Positions 8,894-17,171 of a stretch of DNA of 64,000 nucleotides are shown here, piece after piece. The DNA is from [Clostridium] viride DSM 6836 (GTDB lineage: Bacteria > Bacillota > Clostridia > Oscillospirales > Oscillospiraceae). Location: the NCBI GenBank assembly GCA_000620945.1, contig JHZO01000004.1:496001-560000 (forward strand), given 5' to 3'. Below the pieces are notes generated by a model, which worked only from the letters and a program-made list of their open reading frames with translations, did not search any database and was not told where the DNA came from. Every line of letters starts with the position of its first letter. Position 1 is the first letter of the stretch. The translations under genes were made by a program, and so were the position numbers.

Positions 8894-8942
8894 GATTTTG
8901 TGCTTTGGGAACCTTCTCCCATGTCATCGAACCTGCATATCC
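8894..8942. other. att-like recombination junction (left), core CCCATG at 8918-8923
   Basis: The left breakpoint of the split ATPase gene. Bases up to 8917 are foreign to that gene and include TTTGTG at 8897-8902. From CCCATG (8918-8923) onward the reading frame matches the C-terminal portion of the ATPase. The same hexamer lies at the other breakpoint (39444-39449). The 8894-8917 arm joined to the arm right of 39449 forms an imperfect palindrome like an attP of a large serine recombinase. This is an inference from two junctions in one sequence. Confidence 0.7.
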
Positions 8943-9720
8943 TGGGGTGCTGGCGCATTATGTCAATTTGGGCGAATTTTACGATCGAAAACAACTTCGG
9001 CCGCATGCAGCCGAATTTATTGAGGTTAAGAAGCTATATCAAGCCAGCTACGTACGAGCGTACCAGTGCCTGCGCGCTGCGCATGAGGTGCGTTGCAATG
9101 GGGAAAAGGAATGCGTAACCGATGGTGTATTAGCGAAGATCGCAAAGCGTGCCAAGGGTATTTTATCCCGTGAGCTGAAAAAGAAAAAAGGCGAAGCCGG
9201 AACTGTGACGCAACGATTTTTGGATGCAATTACTTGTCAGGGTGTCCTTTGTTTATACGAGAGTATTTATAATCAATGCAAACGTATTTATGAAATCCAA
9301 GATTATGGGGGGACTTCCCACGAGTTGCTCCGGGAGTTAAAGAAGGGTATTGTGGAAGCAGGGTATGATGTGACGGTATTTCCGTCTCCAGAAGATCCCA
9401 ATCAGTTGTCACACCTGATGGTTCCGGAGTTAAAGCTTGCCTTTATCAGCAAAAAAGGCCATGAATCCTTAGAAAAACGGCCTTATCGACGGATCCGCAT
9501 GGAGACCATGATCGACAAGGAGCAAATGAAAGCCAATCGAGCCAAGCTTCGGTTCTCCAATCGAATTGCTTCAGAGCTCTTAGCCGATGGAATTGCAGAA
9601 TTACAAAAGGCAAAGAAATATCATGATGAGATGGAGAGCGCGTATCATCCCTTTGTCGATTTCGAAGGAGTCAATCGAGTGACTAGGGAACTCATCAAAG
9701 AGATTTCTGCCTTGCCGTAA
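8918..9720 (+). pseudogene. C-terminal part of a split P-loop ATPase (PRK06851-type)
   Basis: 265 codons without a usable start. The frame opens inside CCCATG as H-VIEPAYPG and continues to a normal stop. The sequence matches what I recall of the second three-quarters of PRK06851-type ATPases: after DGTAPH comes V-x-(E/D)-P-x-(Y/N)-PG, then a helical segment, then a second, degenerate nucleotide-binding domain (EIQDYGGTSHELL at the P-loop position), and a closing FEGVNRVTRELIKEI helix. The N-terminal 96 codons are at 39161-39448. In-frame joining at CCCATG gives about 361 residues, a normal family length. It has no promoter or ribosome-binding site of its own and is probably silent in this arrangement. 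Confidence 0.82.
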
Positions 9721-9727
9721 AAAAAAA

Positions 9728-9770
9728 AGAGAGAATCCAGGCCAGGTTTGGCAAGGGATTCTCTCTTTTT
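9728..9770. terminator. Bidirectional terminator between convergent genes
   Basis: An 11-bp perfect stem AGAGAGAATCC/GGATTCTCTCT (9728-9738 and 9756-9766) is flanked by an A run on one side and a T run on the other. It serves both the ATPase fragment (+) and the small Cys protein (-). Confidence 0.88.
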
Positions 9771-9978
9771 ATAGCGTAAAATCACTGTCTTTTAATCGAC
9801 TAAAATCAGGAAGGGCTGGCCGGGGTGGTGTTCGCTTTAACGGATCATAGCGAAACTTTCGGCAAGAACTGTCCGGGGACATAACCCCTTTTTTAATACA
9901 TAGCACCTTGTTTTCTCCCAGGGGAGTCCCTCGTTCACAGTAATCACAGCGCGCTTCTATTTTTTTGGTAAACAACAT
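9769..9978 (-). CDS. Small cysteine-containing protein
   Basis: 69 residues with CDYC (11-14), a further Cys at 27 and a Cys near residue 39 in SSCRKFRYDPLKR, a spacing that suggests a metal site. Similar short proteins, with the C-terminal motif KFRYDP(L)KR, are common hypotheticals in Clostridia as I recall. A GGAGG site precedes the ATG. It is monocistronic, with the bidirectional terminator at its end. Function unknown. Confidence 0.75.
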   Translation of the reverse strand: MLFTKKIEARCDYCERGTPLGENKVLCIKKGVMSPDSSCRKFRYDPLKRTPPRPALPDFSRLKDSDFTL

Positions 9979-10040
9979 CGAGATTCCTCCTATCTCAGGA
10001 AAAACACAAGCGTTTCTTTGCTGCTCTTATTATAAAGCAG

Positions 10041-11171
10041 TCATTTGCGTTTTACCAGACATTTTTTTGAGGAAACTAAGAAATACACACCGGAAAGCAC
10101 CCAAAGAGCTAAAACTTCTTGATAAAATAAGGAAGAATGCACATTGTGGAAAAACATGGAGTCCATTGGAAGGAAGGCAGGGGCCGTATAGGGAAGGATA
10201 AAGGGAGTGAATAGGGCAGTGAGACCAGCGGCCAACAGGCCCTGTAGTAGTTTTCCAGTAAAATAGGGACGCAGCGTATGAGTGCAGCGTTTTAAAAAGG
10301 GAAGGGATTGACAATGAACGGACAGTCCCCCCCAGCCCATGATAAACGCTGCCAAGGGAAGGGCAAGGGGGCTTTGGCTAAAGCTGCTGATGGAGTAGAC
10401 CCCATAGGAGAGTTCAAAAATTCCAGCCAATAAACTCTGACAGACTTCCGGAGTAAAGTGGGATGGAAGGAAAGCAGACAGAAAACTCGCTACTTGAGGC
10501 AATAAACCGGAACAGGAGCCTAGCCGTAATATGACGCAAAATAGGATAACAAACGCACACACATTGAGGGTGGAGGAAAAGGAATCTTTCACGCTGTCGG
10601 GAAACGCGCTGGAGAAATGGTGTGTTTCGATGTTTACTAAGGGAGAACTTCGCTCTTCAGCAGGAGTAGGATATAAACGAAAGATTAGACCAACCAAGAG
10701 GGCAGCCAAGAGATGGGTGCCTAAGAGGAGGAAACCCGCAGCTTTGGAGGAAAAGATGCCCCAACCAGCGACTGAAAAGAGAAAAGCCGGGCCACAATTG
10801 TTGCAAAAGGCAGACAAACGGAGTGCATCGGCCTTACTGCACTGTTTTGTCTCATACAGCTGTGCCGTGATCCGAGCACCCACGGGATATCCTCCAATCG
10901 CACCCAATACCAGCGCAGTGGCACAGGGAGCGTTGAGGCGAAACAATGGCCACATGATGCCCTTTAGGCACTTGCCCAGCAGAGATGCAAAGCCTAGCGA
11001 GACTAAGAGAGAGGATAATACAAAGAAAGGAAAAAGGGAAGGAATGATGAGAGTAACGCAAATATTGAGCCCGTCCCTGGCTGCTGACGCACTTTCCTGG
11101 GGAAAGAGCAAGAGGAGGGCGCCGAACCCAAGTAATAAGAGCATGGTAAGAAGAAAAGGAATCCGTCTCAT
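10041..11171 (-). CDS. ylbJ: YlbJ-like sporulation integral membrane protein
   Basis: 376 residues with about 8-10 membrane segments. It carries the Gate/nucleoside-recognition-like motif IPSLFPFFVLSSLL, then GAIGGYPVGA and FCNNCGPAF, which match the B. subtilis YlbJ family required for efficient sporulation and spore heat resistance. The start is the ATG after GGAGG. A longer frame reaches 11294 but would run into the divergent apbE promoter. It is divergent from apbE. Confidence 0.85.
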   Translation of the reverse strand: MRRIPFLLTMLLLLGFGALLLLFPQESASAARDGLNICVTLIIPSLFPFFVLSSLLVSLGFASLLGKCLKGIMWPLFRLNAPCATALVLGAIGGYPVGARITAQLYETKQCSKADALRLSAFCNNCGPAFLFSVAGWGIFSSKAAGFLLLGTHLLAALLVGLIFRLYPTPAEERSSPLVNIETHHFSSAFPDSVKDSFSSTLNVCAFVILFCVILRLGSCSGLLPQVASFLSAFLPSHFTPEVCQSLLAGIFELSYGVYSISSFSQSPLALPLAAFIMGWGGLSVHCQSLPFLKRCTHTLRPYFTGKLLQGLLAAGLTALFTPFILPYTAPAFLPMDSMFFHNVHSSLFYQEVLALWVLSGVYFLVSSKKCLVKRK

Positions 11172-11217
11172 AGCACGTACCTCCGTTTGAAATGTGTATT
11201 CAGACAGGCTCAATTTC

Positions 11218-11246
11218 TTGCATGTCCAACGAAGGTGTAGTATAAT
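11218..11246 (+). promoter_or_regulatory. SigA-type promoter of apbE
   Basis: TTGCAT, a 17-base spacer and TATAAT, 36 bases upstream of the apbE start. Confidence 0.8.
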
Positions 11247-11282
11247 TTCCTGAGTACAAAGAGAGAAACGGAGTTTGACGCT

Positions 11283-12275
11283 ATGAGAAAACAAGGGATG
11301 CTGGCCCTACTTCTTCTGCCCTTCCTACTGCTGAGTGGATGTCAGCGAGAAACGCCACCCGTCACTAGAACCAGCTTTATGCTTGATACGGTCATCAACA
11401 TCACGCTCTATGACTGGAAGGACGAGCAGACGCTGAACCTGGCGATGGAAGAGATATCCCGTTTAGAAGGCTTGCTCAGTGTGGAAAAGGAAGGCAGCGA
11501 CCTGGATCGGCTGTGTAAGGCCGCAGGGAAAGAATGGGTTGCCATTTCGCCCGAGTGTGAAGAAGTTCTCCGCCTTTCCAAAGATATTTGGGGTAAATCA
11601 GAAGGGCATTTCGATGTCACCGTAGGCCCACTCATTGACCTCTGGTCCATTCGGGACGGGCAAGGACACTATCCCACGGAAGAAGAACGAAAGGAAGCCA
11701 TCTCTCACATCTCATCGGATCAACTTCTGGTCGAGCCGGGACGAGCTTATCTCAAGGAGCCGGGTATGAAGGCGAATCTGGGAGCCATTGCCAAGGGATA
11801 CATTGCCGACCAGGTCAAGGAAGTGCTTGTCAATGCCGGTGTGAAGCATGCAATTATTGACCTTGGACGAAACCTGGTGATCATTGGCGGAAAACCCGAT
11901 GGAAGTCCATTTCAAATTGGAGTGCAGTCTCCCTTTGAAGAACAGGGAGAAATCCTAAAAGCGATTGCTGTATCCGATCGTAGCGTAGTTACGGCAGGGA
12001 TCAACGAACGTTTCTTTGAATACCAAGGAAAGCGGTATCACCATATCCTGGATCCCTTTACTGGATTCCCTGCGGATACCGGGGTAGCTTCCGTGACGAT
12101 TATCTCGGAAAGCTCAGCCATGGGCGATGCCCTCTCAACCACCTGTCTCTTACTGGGGGAGGAAAAGGGTATGGCCCTGGTGGAAAGCATGCAAGGCATC
12201 GAGGCCCTTTTCGTGTTAACGGATGGTCAAATGCGGATGAGCAGCGGGTTTTCCACCTATGACCTGCCCTCATAA
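11283..12275 (+). CDS. apbE: FAD:protein FMN transferase (ApbE lipoprotein)
   Basis: A 330-residue extracytoplasmic enzyme that attaches FMN to Ser/Thr of flavoproteins such as Rnf or Nqr subunits. A lipoprotein signal ends LLLSGC (Cys20). The ApbE fold shows FMLDTVINITLYD, GHFDVTVGPLIDLW, the FAD-binding NLGAIAKGYIAD and the metal-binding Asp in SSAMGDALSTTCLLLG. It has its own promoter and terminator, so it is a single-gene unit. Confidence 0.92.
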   Translation: MRKQGMLALLLLPFLLLSGCQRETPPVTRTSFMLDTVINITLYDWKDEQTLNLAMEEISRLEGLLSVEKEGSDLDRLCKAAGKEWVAISPECEEVLRLSKDIWGKSEGHFDVTVGPLIDLWSIRDGQGHYPTEEERKEAISHISSDQLLVEPGRAYLKEPGMKANLGAIAKGYIADQVKEVLVNAGVKHAIIDLGRNLVIIGGKPDGSPFQIGVQSPFEEQGEILKAIAVSDRSVVTAGINERFFEYQGKRYHHILDPFTGFPADTGVASVTIISESSAMGDALSTTCLLLGEEKGMALVESMQGIEALFVLTDGQMRMSSGFSTYDLPS

Positions 12276-12281
12276 TAGAGT

Positions 12282-12323
12282 AACACCCCGTTCTTAGGTT
12301 TCACCTAAGAACGGGGTGTTTTG
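12282..12323. terminator. Bidirectional terminator, apbE/spoVT
   Basis: A perfect 18-bp stem (12282-12299 with 12303-12320) has a 3-base loop and sits between two convergent genes. A TTTTG tail on the + strand fits apbE. The minus side is less T-rich. Confidence 0.88.
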
Positions 12324-12337
12324 TTTGAAAGTTGCAA

Positions 12338-12880
12338 TTAGGATTCCATGTGCTTGCCAAGGAAACCGGCGATGGTTTGCGCTAATTTCACTTCGACCTC
12401 ATCGGAGAGCAGATTGTCACGTGTGGCGGAAAAGACGACGCAACCTAACACATCACCCTCGGAAAGGATGGGAGCCGCGGTTTCCACAAAAAATTCTTCC
12501 GAATCCTCTGATACCGGGATGGGGCTTCCATCTTTTTGATGCTGATAGATCTGGCGTCCTTCCATAATCTGTTCCATACGACTGGAAATGCGCTTATCGG
12601 TTAACTGCTTGCGTGCGTTTCCGGCAACTGCAATACAACTATCACGATCGGTTATCAGGACAATTCGTCCTGTGGTTTTATGCAGCGTCTCACAGAGCTG
12701 GGCTGCAAAATCACCAAGGCCGCCCATGAGGGAGTATTTTTTAAATATCACACCGCCGTCTTTATCCGTATAAATTTCAAGCGGGTCGCCTTCGCGGATT
12801 CGCATGGTACGACGAATTTCCTTTGGAATCACAACCCGGCCCAGATCGTCAATACGGCGTACGATACCGGTAGCTTTCAT
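12338..12880 (-). CDS. spoVT: Stage V sporulation protein T (AbrB-type regulator)
   Basis: A 180-residue transcription factor that tunes forespore (SigG) gene expression. The N-terminal swapped-hairpin AbrB domain reads GIVRRIDDLGRVVIPKEIRR (residues 5-24). The C-terminal GAF-like domain (about 55-180) matches SpoVT length and layout. A GGAGG site precedes the ATG. I did not find a clear SigG box upstream. Confidence 0.95.
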   Translation of the reverse strand: MKATGIVRRIDDLGRVVIPKEIRRTMRIREGDPLEIYTDKDGGVIFKKYSLMGGLGDFAAQLCETLHKTTGRIVLITDRDSCIAVAGNARKQLTDKRISSRMEQIMEGRQIYQHQKDGSPIPVSEDSEEFFVETAAPILSEGDVLGCVVFSATRDNLLSDEVEVKLAQTIAGFLGKHMES

Positions 12881-13034
12881 AGGGATTTGCCTCCTTTTGT
12901 CTTTAAGCTGTGAGCTTATTATTTGAAAAAGCGGACAAATTATCCAAACTTCTCAAGAGTATTTATGGGAATAATTTCAACAGAAAAATCGCTGTGTTAG
13001 TTTGTGTTAAAAAAGGAAACGGCATGCATTTTGA

Positions 13035-13081
13035 ACAAAAAACCCATACCGTATGCCGCAACAGGCATCCGGTATGGGTTT
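13035..13081 (-). terminator. Terminator of the paaK-ACT operon
   Basis: An 18-bp stem with one mismatch (13064-13081 with 13040-13057) is followed on the minus strand by a T run. It lies just downstream of the ACT-domain gene. Confidence 0.85.
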
Positions 13082-13097
13082 AGTTTAAGGCTACTGC

Positions 13098-13529
13098 TTA
13101 TACGTTGTAGATATCTCTGGCGTTAACCAAGGTTTTGCTATCGTGTTGCAGAGCGGTTACGGCCGCGTCTAAATCGGAAACTCGCATGACCACCACCGCT
13201 TTTCCATCCCGTTTTCCAACAAAGGCATACATGTATTCGATGGAAACACCAGCGGCAGCAATGGTATGAAGCACCGAGGCCAGACCACCCGGTTGATCGT
13301 CCATGGCAACCGCAAGCACCTCCGTTGCCTTCACGGCAAAGCCTGCTTCTCGCAAAGCCATTTGAGCGGCATCGGGTTTGTCGACAATAAGGCGAAGGAT
13401 TCCAAATTCCGAGGTATCGGCAAGGGATAGGGCTGTGATATCCACCTGGTACTGTGCTAAGAGATCCGTGACTTCGGTGAGACGACCGGGTTTGTTTTCA
13501 ATAAAGACCGAGATTTGTTTGATCAGCAT
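13098..13529 (-). CDS. ACT-domain amino acid-binding regulatory protein
   Basis: 143 residues comprising two tandem ACT domains (about 1-70 and 71-143; ISVFIENKPGRLTEVTDLL and MDDQPGGLASVLHTIAAAG). Such proteins commonly sit next to phenylacetate-CoA ligase and are thought to sense an amino acid. The start is the ATG after AAAGGAGG. A longer frame would overlap paaK. It is the second gene of the T-box-controlled operon, 13 bases after paaK, which suggests that an aromatic amino acid, probably Phe, is its ligand. Confidence 0.88.
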   Translation of the reverse strand: MLIKQISVFIENKPGRLTEVTDLLAQYQVDITALSLADTSEFGILRLIVDKPDAAQMALREAGFAVKATEVLAVAMDDQPGGLASVLHTIAAAGVSIEYMYAFVGKRDGKAVVVMRVSDLDAAVTALQHDSKTLVNARDIYNV

Positions 13530-13542
13530 CGTCGTTCCTCCT

Positions 13543-14847
13543 TTACAGCTTGCGCTTGTCAATGATGCGTTTTGCTTTCCCTTCGCTGCGTTCAATGGTT
13601 TTGGGGTTCACAAGATGGATGGTAGCACCAATGCCCAATATGGAGCGAAGCTCCGTGGAAATCCGCTTTTCAATGCTGGAAACCGAGCGAATGTCATCCG
13701 AGAACATGGACTCACTCATCTCCACATTGACGTCCAAGGTATCCGTATTGTTCACGCGATCCACAATAATTTGATAGTTCGGGGTAATCTGACCGTTGGA
13801 AACATGCAGTAAGACTTCTTCGATCTGGGAGGGGAATACGTTGACCCCGCGAATGATCATCATATCATCGCTTCGGCCGGACGGTTTGCCCATACGAATA
13901 TGGGTACGGCCACAAGCACAGGGCTCTGCATTCAGGACACAGATATCGCGGGTGCGATAGCGAATGACGGGGAAGCCCTCCTTGGTGATCGTGGTGAAGA
14001 CCAGTTCACCGGGCGTGCCATAGGGCAGAACTTCTTCGGTTTCAGGGTCAATAATTTCGGCTATGAAGTGATCCTCGCAAACGTGCATGCCACACTGACA
14101 CTCACATTCGTAAGCAACCCCAGGCCCCATGATCTCGGAAAGACCGTAAATATCAAAGGCTTTAATATGCAGTTTCTCCTGGATGACCTGACGCATGTTT
14201 TCGCTCCAAGGTTCTGCACCAAAGATGCCCGCCTTGAGTTTGAGTTGATCAATTAGGCCTTGCTCTTCCACGGTTTCTGCCAAGTACATGGCATAGGAGG
14301 GGGTACAGGTTAGGTGGGTGGCGCCAAAGTCAATCATGGTTTGCAACTGGCGCTGGGTGTTGCCGGAGGAAATGGGGATAATGGTGGCGGACAAATGTTC
14401 CACGCCACTGTGAATGCCAAAGCCGCCGGTGAAGAAGCCGTATCCGAAGGCATTTTGAACGAAGGAATTTTGATCGACCCCAGCGGCGGAGAGACTGCGC
14501 GAGACACACTGTGCCCAACGGTCTAAGTCTCCCTGCGTATATCCTACCACAATTTGCTTCCCGGTAGTACCGGAAGAGGCGTGTACACGCTTAATATTCT
14601 GCATGGGCTCTGCGAAAAGACCATAGGGATAGTGATCACGAAGATCCTTTTTGTAGGAGAAGGGGAGACGGTGCAGATCCTCCACGCCGCGGATGTCGTC
14701 CGGAATCAGTCCCAGTGCATCCATACGGCTCCGAAACAGGGGGACGCGTTCATACATCCGTCGCACCTGCCAGCGAAGGCGTTCGCTTTGCAGGGTTTTG
14801 AGTTCCTCTCTCGGCATACGTTCCAAGTTTGGCTGATACATGGCCAT
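13543..14847 (-). CDS. paaK: Phenylacetate-CoA ligase
   Basis: A 434-residue adenylate-forming enzyme that makes phenylacetyl-CoA (or, in amino acid fermenters, may run in the ATP-forming direction on arylacetyl-CoA). It shows the phosphate-binding loop HASSGTTGKQIVVGYT, the YGLSEIMGPGVA motif and the C-terminal hinge RSDDMMIIRGVNVFP, all typical of PaaK. A four-Cys cluster (CECQC, CEDH) near residue 240 is also family-typical. The start ATG follows AAAGGAAG. It is controlled by the Phe-type T-box upstream and shares the transcript with the ACT gene. Confidence 0.92.
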   Translation of the reverse strand: MAMYQPNLERMPREELKTLQSERLRWQVRRMYERVPLFRSRMDALGLIPDDIRGVEDLHRLPFSYKKDLRDHYPYGLFAEPMQNIKRVHASSGTTGKQIVVGYTQGDLDRWAQCVSRSLSAAGVDQNSFVQNAFGYGFFTGGFGIHSGVEHLSATIIPISSGNTQRQLQTMIDFGATHLTCTPSYAMYLAETVEEQGLIDQLKLKAGIFGAEPWSENMRQVIQEKLHIKAFDIYGLSEIMGPGVAYECECQCGMHVCEDHFIAEIIDPETEEVLPYGTPGELVFTTITKEGFPVIRYRTRDICVLNAEPCACGRTHIRMGKPSGRSDDMMIIRGVNVFPSQIEEVLLHVSNGQITPNYQIIVDRVNNTDTLDVNVEMSESMFSDDIRSVSSIEKRISTELRSILGIGATIHLVNPKTIERSEGKAKRIIDKRKL

Positions 14848-14894
14848 GGTATGTACTTCCTTTCTGATCGAAATGATTGAGAGCACAGAGGAAC

Positions 14895-15203
14895 AAAAAA
14901 TCCGTCCTCTGTAACGATGACAGAGGACGGATGAAGATCCGTGGTACCACCTCAGTTTACCCTTGCCTCACAACAAGGGCCTTATCAGGTACGGCAAAGG
15001 CCAATCGGACGTCGCGATACCTTAGTGCTATGACGGGCACGCCCGTTGCATCCTACTGTCAAAGTGCAACCACTTTGGGTTTCAGTGCACAGCTCTCGGG
15101 AGGAATTCACAGTGTCTTGCCTGCTGTCTCGCACCAAACGACAGCTCTCTGAAGGCTTAGCAACAGCTACTGGTTCCCGGTCATTGCCTTTACTATAAAC
15201 TTG
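14895..15203 (-). promoter_or_regulatory. T-box riboswitch, predicted phenylalanine specifier
   Basis: The transcript leader of paaK. On the minus strand it shows the stem I landmarks AGAGAGCTG and TTGGTGCGAGAC, the specifier loop GAA-TTC-C (the TTC codon, Phe, at 15103-15105), and the T-box core GAGGTGGTACCACGG (around 14938-14953). It ends in a 13-bp terminator stem (14900-14932) followed by TTTTTT. Uncharged tRNA-Phe would favour antitermination. A Phe specifier fits an operon for phenylacetate chemistry. Confidence 0.9.
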
Positions 15204-15209
15204 ATAGAA

Positions 15210-15238
15210 AATATAGCATAAAACGGAAGGGAAGTCAA
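15210..15238 (-). promoter_or_regulatory. SigA-type promoter of the T-box/paaK operon
   Basis: On the minus strand: TTGACT (15238-15233), a 17-base spacer and TATATT (15215-15210). Transcription would start near 15203, at the 5' end of the T-box leader. Confidence 0.85.
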
Positions 15239-15284
15239 GCAGGAAGCAGGAATATTTTGTCGAAGAGCCACAAAGGACGGTAGA

Positions 15285-16244
15285 TCAAGGATTCACGACA
15301 TTGATGGGAGTGCCCTGTAAAAAGGCCTTCAGGTTGCCAAGCATGGTATTCATCAGACGGGTCCGTGCTTCCGTGGTCATCCATGCGATGTGGGGAGTAA
15401 TGAGAGCGCGGGGGGCGCCAAGCAAGGGATTGTTCGCACGAGGAGGCTCAGAGCTTAAGACATCCGCGGCATAGTAAGCCAGTTTGCCCGATTCCAGCGC
15501 GTCCCGCACATCCTGTTCCACCACGCAGCCACCGCGTGCGGTATTAATGACGACGGCACCATCCTTCATTTGAGCAATGGTATCCTGACAAATGAGACCT
15601 TGACTTTCCGGATTCTGTGGGCAATGAAGGGTGATCACATCAGAACGTCTGATTACCTCGTCCTGTGTCACGATGGTGATGTGATCGGTGGACAGTTCAG
15701 GGCGATAGGTTCTGCTGCAGGCCAAGACCTCCATCCCGAAGCTCACCGCTATGGCAGCGACTTTTTTTCCGATGTCGCCATACCCAATGATCCCTAAGGT
15801 TTTCCCTTCCAGTTCAAAGATGGGGTGCTCCAGGAAACAGAAATCCTTGCAGCTTGTCCAACGGCCTTGATGCACGGCATCGCTGTGGACAGCCACCTGC
15901 TGTGCAATTTCTAAGAGGAAGGAGAAGACCATTTGTGCCACGGACGAGCTGCTATACGCAGGAACGTTAGATACTGGAATGCCTCGTTTCTTAGCGGCTG
16001 CTACATCGACATTATTGTAGCCGGTGGCCGATTCACAGACAAAACGCAGGGAAGGACAAGCAGAAAACACCTCTTCACTCAGGACTACCTTATTAGTAAT
16101 CACCACTTCGGCATCGACGATCCGAGAAATCACCTGGGAAGGTTCCGTCCGGTCATATACTATGAGCTCACCAAATTCCTGAAAGGGGTCCCAGCTCAGA
16201 TCGCCGGGGTTCGCAGCGAAACCATCAAGCACCACAATTTTCAT
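15285..16244 (-). CDS. D-2-hydroxyacid dehydrogenase
   Basis: A 319-residue NAD-dependent dehydrogenase of the glycerate/phosphoglycerate dehydrogenase group. The Rossmann motif is GIIGYGDIGKKV (about 148-159), with the catalytic Arg in NTARGG, the Glu in SSEPP and the His in PHIAW. It may be a glycerate dehydrogenase. Because it adjoins the Phe-controlled operon, an aryl-lactate dehydrogenase (phenylpyruvate to phenyllactate) is also possible, but that is inference from position. A GGAGG site lies upstream. Confidence 0.85.
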   Translation of the reverse strand: MKIVVLDGFAANPGDLSWDPFQEFGELIVYDRTEPSQVISRIVDAEVVITNKVVLSEEVFSACPSLRFVCESATGYNNVDVAAAKKRGIPVSNVPAYSSSSVAQMVFSFLLEIAQQVAVHSDAVHQGRWTSCKDFCFLEHPIFELEGKTLGIIGYGDIGKKVAAIAVSFGMEVLACSRTYRPELSTDHITIVTQDEVIRRSDVITLHCPQNPESQGLICQDTIAQMKDGAVVINTARGGCVVEQDVRDALESGKLAYYAADVLSSEPPRANNPLLGAPRALITPHIAWMTTEARTRLMNTMLGNLKAFLQGTPINVVNP

Positions 16245-16356
16245 ATAGAAGCCTCCTAACTATTGTTTATATTTTACAATGAGAACGGGGCTAGGTCAAC
16301 CAAAGAAACCATGTCATCATACAAGGCTTTCTTCCTTTTTTCGCCAAAGGACGCCA

Positions 16357-16385
16357 TTGACATGATATAAGATGTGTGGTATCCT
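16357..16385 (+). promoter_or_regulatory. SigA-type promoter of the hemolysin III gene
   Basis: TTGACA, a 17-base spacer and TATCCT, about 90 bases upstream of the start codon at 16474. Confidence 0.7.
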
Positions 16386-16473
16386 GATATAGAACATTAG
16401 GTATTCGAATATCTAAAATTAGTGAATCGGCTTAGAATTGGTCGAGGCCGGTCGAAAGGAGTGTTTGCACATC

Positions 16474-17139
16474 ATGGCAGAATCGATCTATGCCAACGGA
16501 GGTTATGTAAGGCGGCAAGAGTTGGGCGAGGAAATTGCCAATGCCATTTCACACGGAATTGGAGCATTGCTAGCCATTGCAGGGACGGTGGTACTTTTGA
16601 TTCGAGCGGCGACCCATGGCACCGCCATCGCCGTGGTCAGTGCCGCCCTCTATGGAAGCAGTATGATTATCTTATACACGGTTTCCTGTATCTATCATGC
16701 ACTTACCCCCCCAAGAGGGAAACGTGTATTTCGGGTATTGGATCACTGTTCGATTTTTCTCTTGATTTTGGGGACCTATATCCCTATTGCACTGGTCGGA
16801 ATCGGCGGTTGGTTTGGTTGGGTCATTTTTGGCGTACTCACCGCCTGTGCAGTGCTTGGCGTCACCTTAAATGCGATTGACCTGCATCGCTTTAGCAAAC
16901 TTTCCTTGGTTCTTTACCTTGCCATGGGCTGGTTGGCGGTCTTTACGATTAAGCCAATCCTTAATGCGGTCTCCTTGAGTGGTGTGGTGCTGTTAATCTT
17001 AGGTGGCGTGTTCTATACCTTAGGTGTCATCTTTTATAAGAAAAAAGAACTGAAATATATGCACTTTATTTGGCACCTATTTGTCCTTGCAGGTAGCACA
17101 TTTCATTTCTTTATGATTTATAACCATTTTTCGTTTTAA
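16474..17139 (+). CDS. Hemolysin III family (PAQR-like) membrane protein
   Basis: A 221-residue seven-helix protein of the HlyIII/YqfA/PAQR superfamily. It shows the family signatures ELGEEIANAISHGIGALL (first conserved His), YTVSCIYHALTP and RVLDHCSIFLLILGTY, plus a late HFIWHLFVLAGSTFHFF with conserved metal-binding His residues. The physiological role is uncertain despite the name. The ATG after AAAGGAG is chosen over an upstream TTG. It is followed after 32 bases by degV. Confidence 0.9.
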   Translation: MAESIYANGGYVRRQELGEEIANAISHGIGALLAIAGTVVLLIRAATHGTAIAVVSAALYGSSMIILYTVSCIYHALTPPRGKRVFRVLDHCSIFLLILGTYIPIALVGIGGWFGWVIFGVLTACAVLGVTLNAIDLHRFSKLSLVLYLAMGWLAVFTIKPILNAVSLSGVVLLILGGVFYTLGVIFYKKKELKYMHFIWHLFVLAGSTFHFFMIYNHFSF

Positions 17140-17171
17140 AAGGAAACAACAAAGCGTAAGGAGAGAGTGTA

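Noticed and set aside
8905-8917. TTG at 8905 as a true start for the ATPase C-terminal frame
   Set aside because: No ribosome-binding site, the five preceding codons are foreign to the family, and the frame begins mid-domain.
10531-11190. A 219-codon + strand reading frame
   Set aside because: It is the mirror of the ylbJ-like membrane gene, with Lys/Arg-rich antisense composition and no ribosome-binding site.
13378-14256. Several + strand frames across paaK and the ACT gene
   Set aside because: All are antisense shadows of recognised genes and lack start sites.
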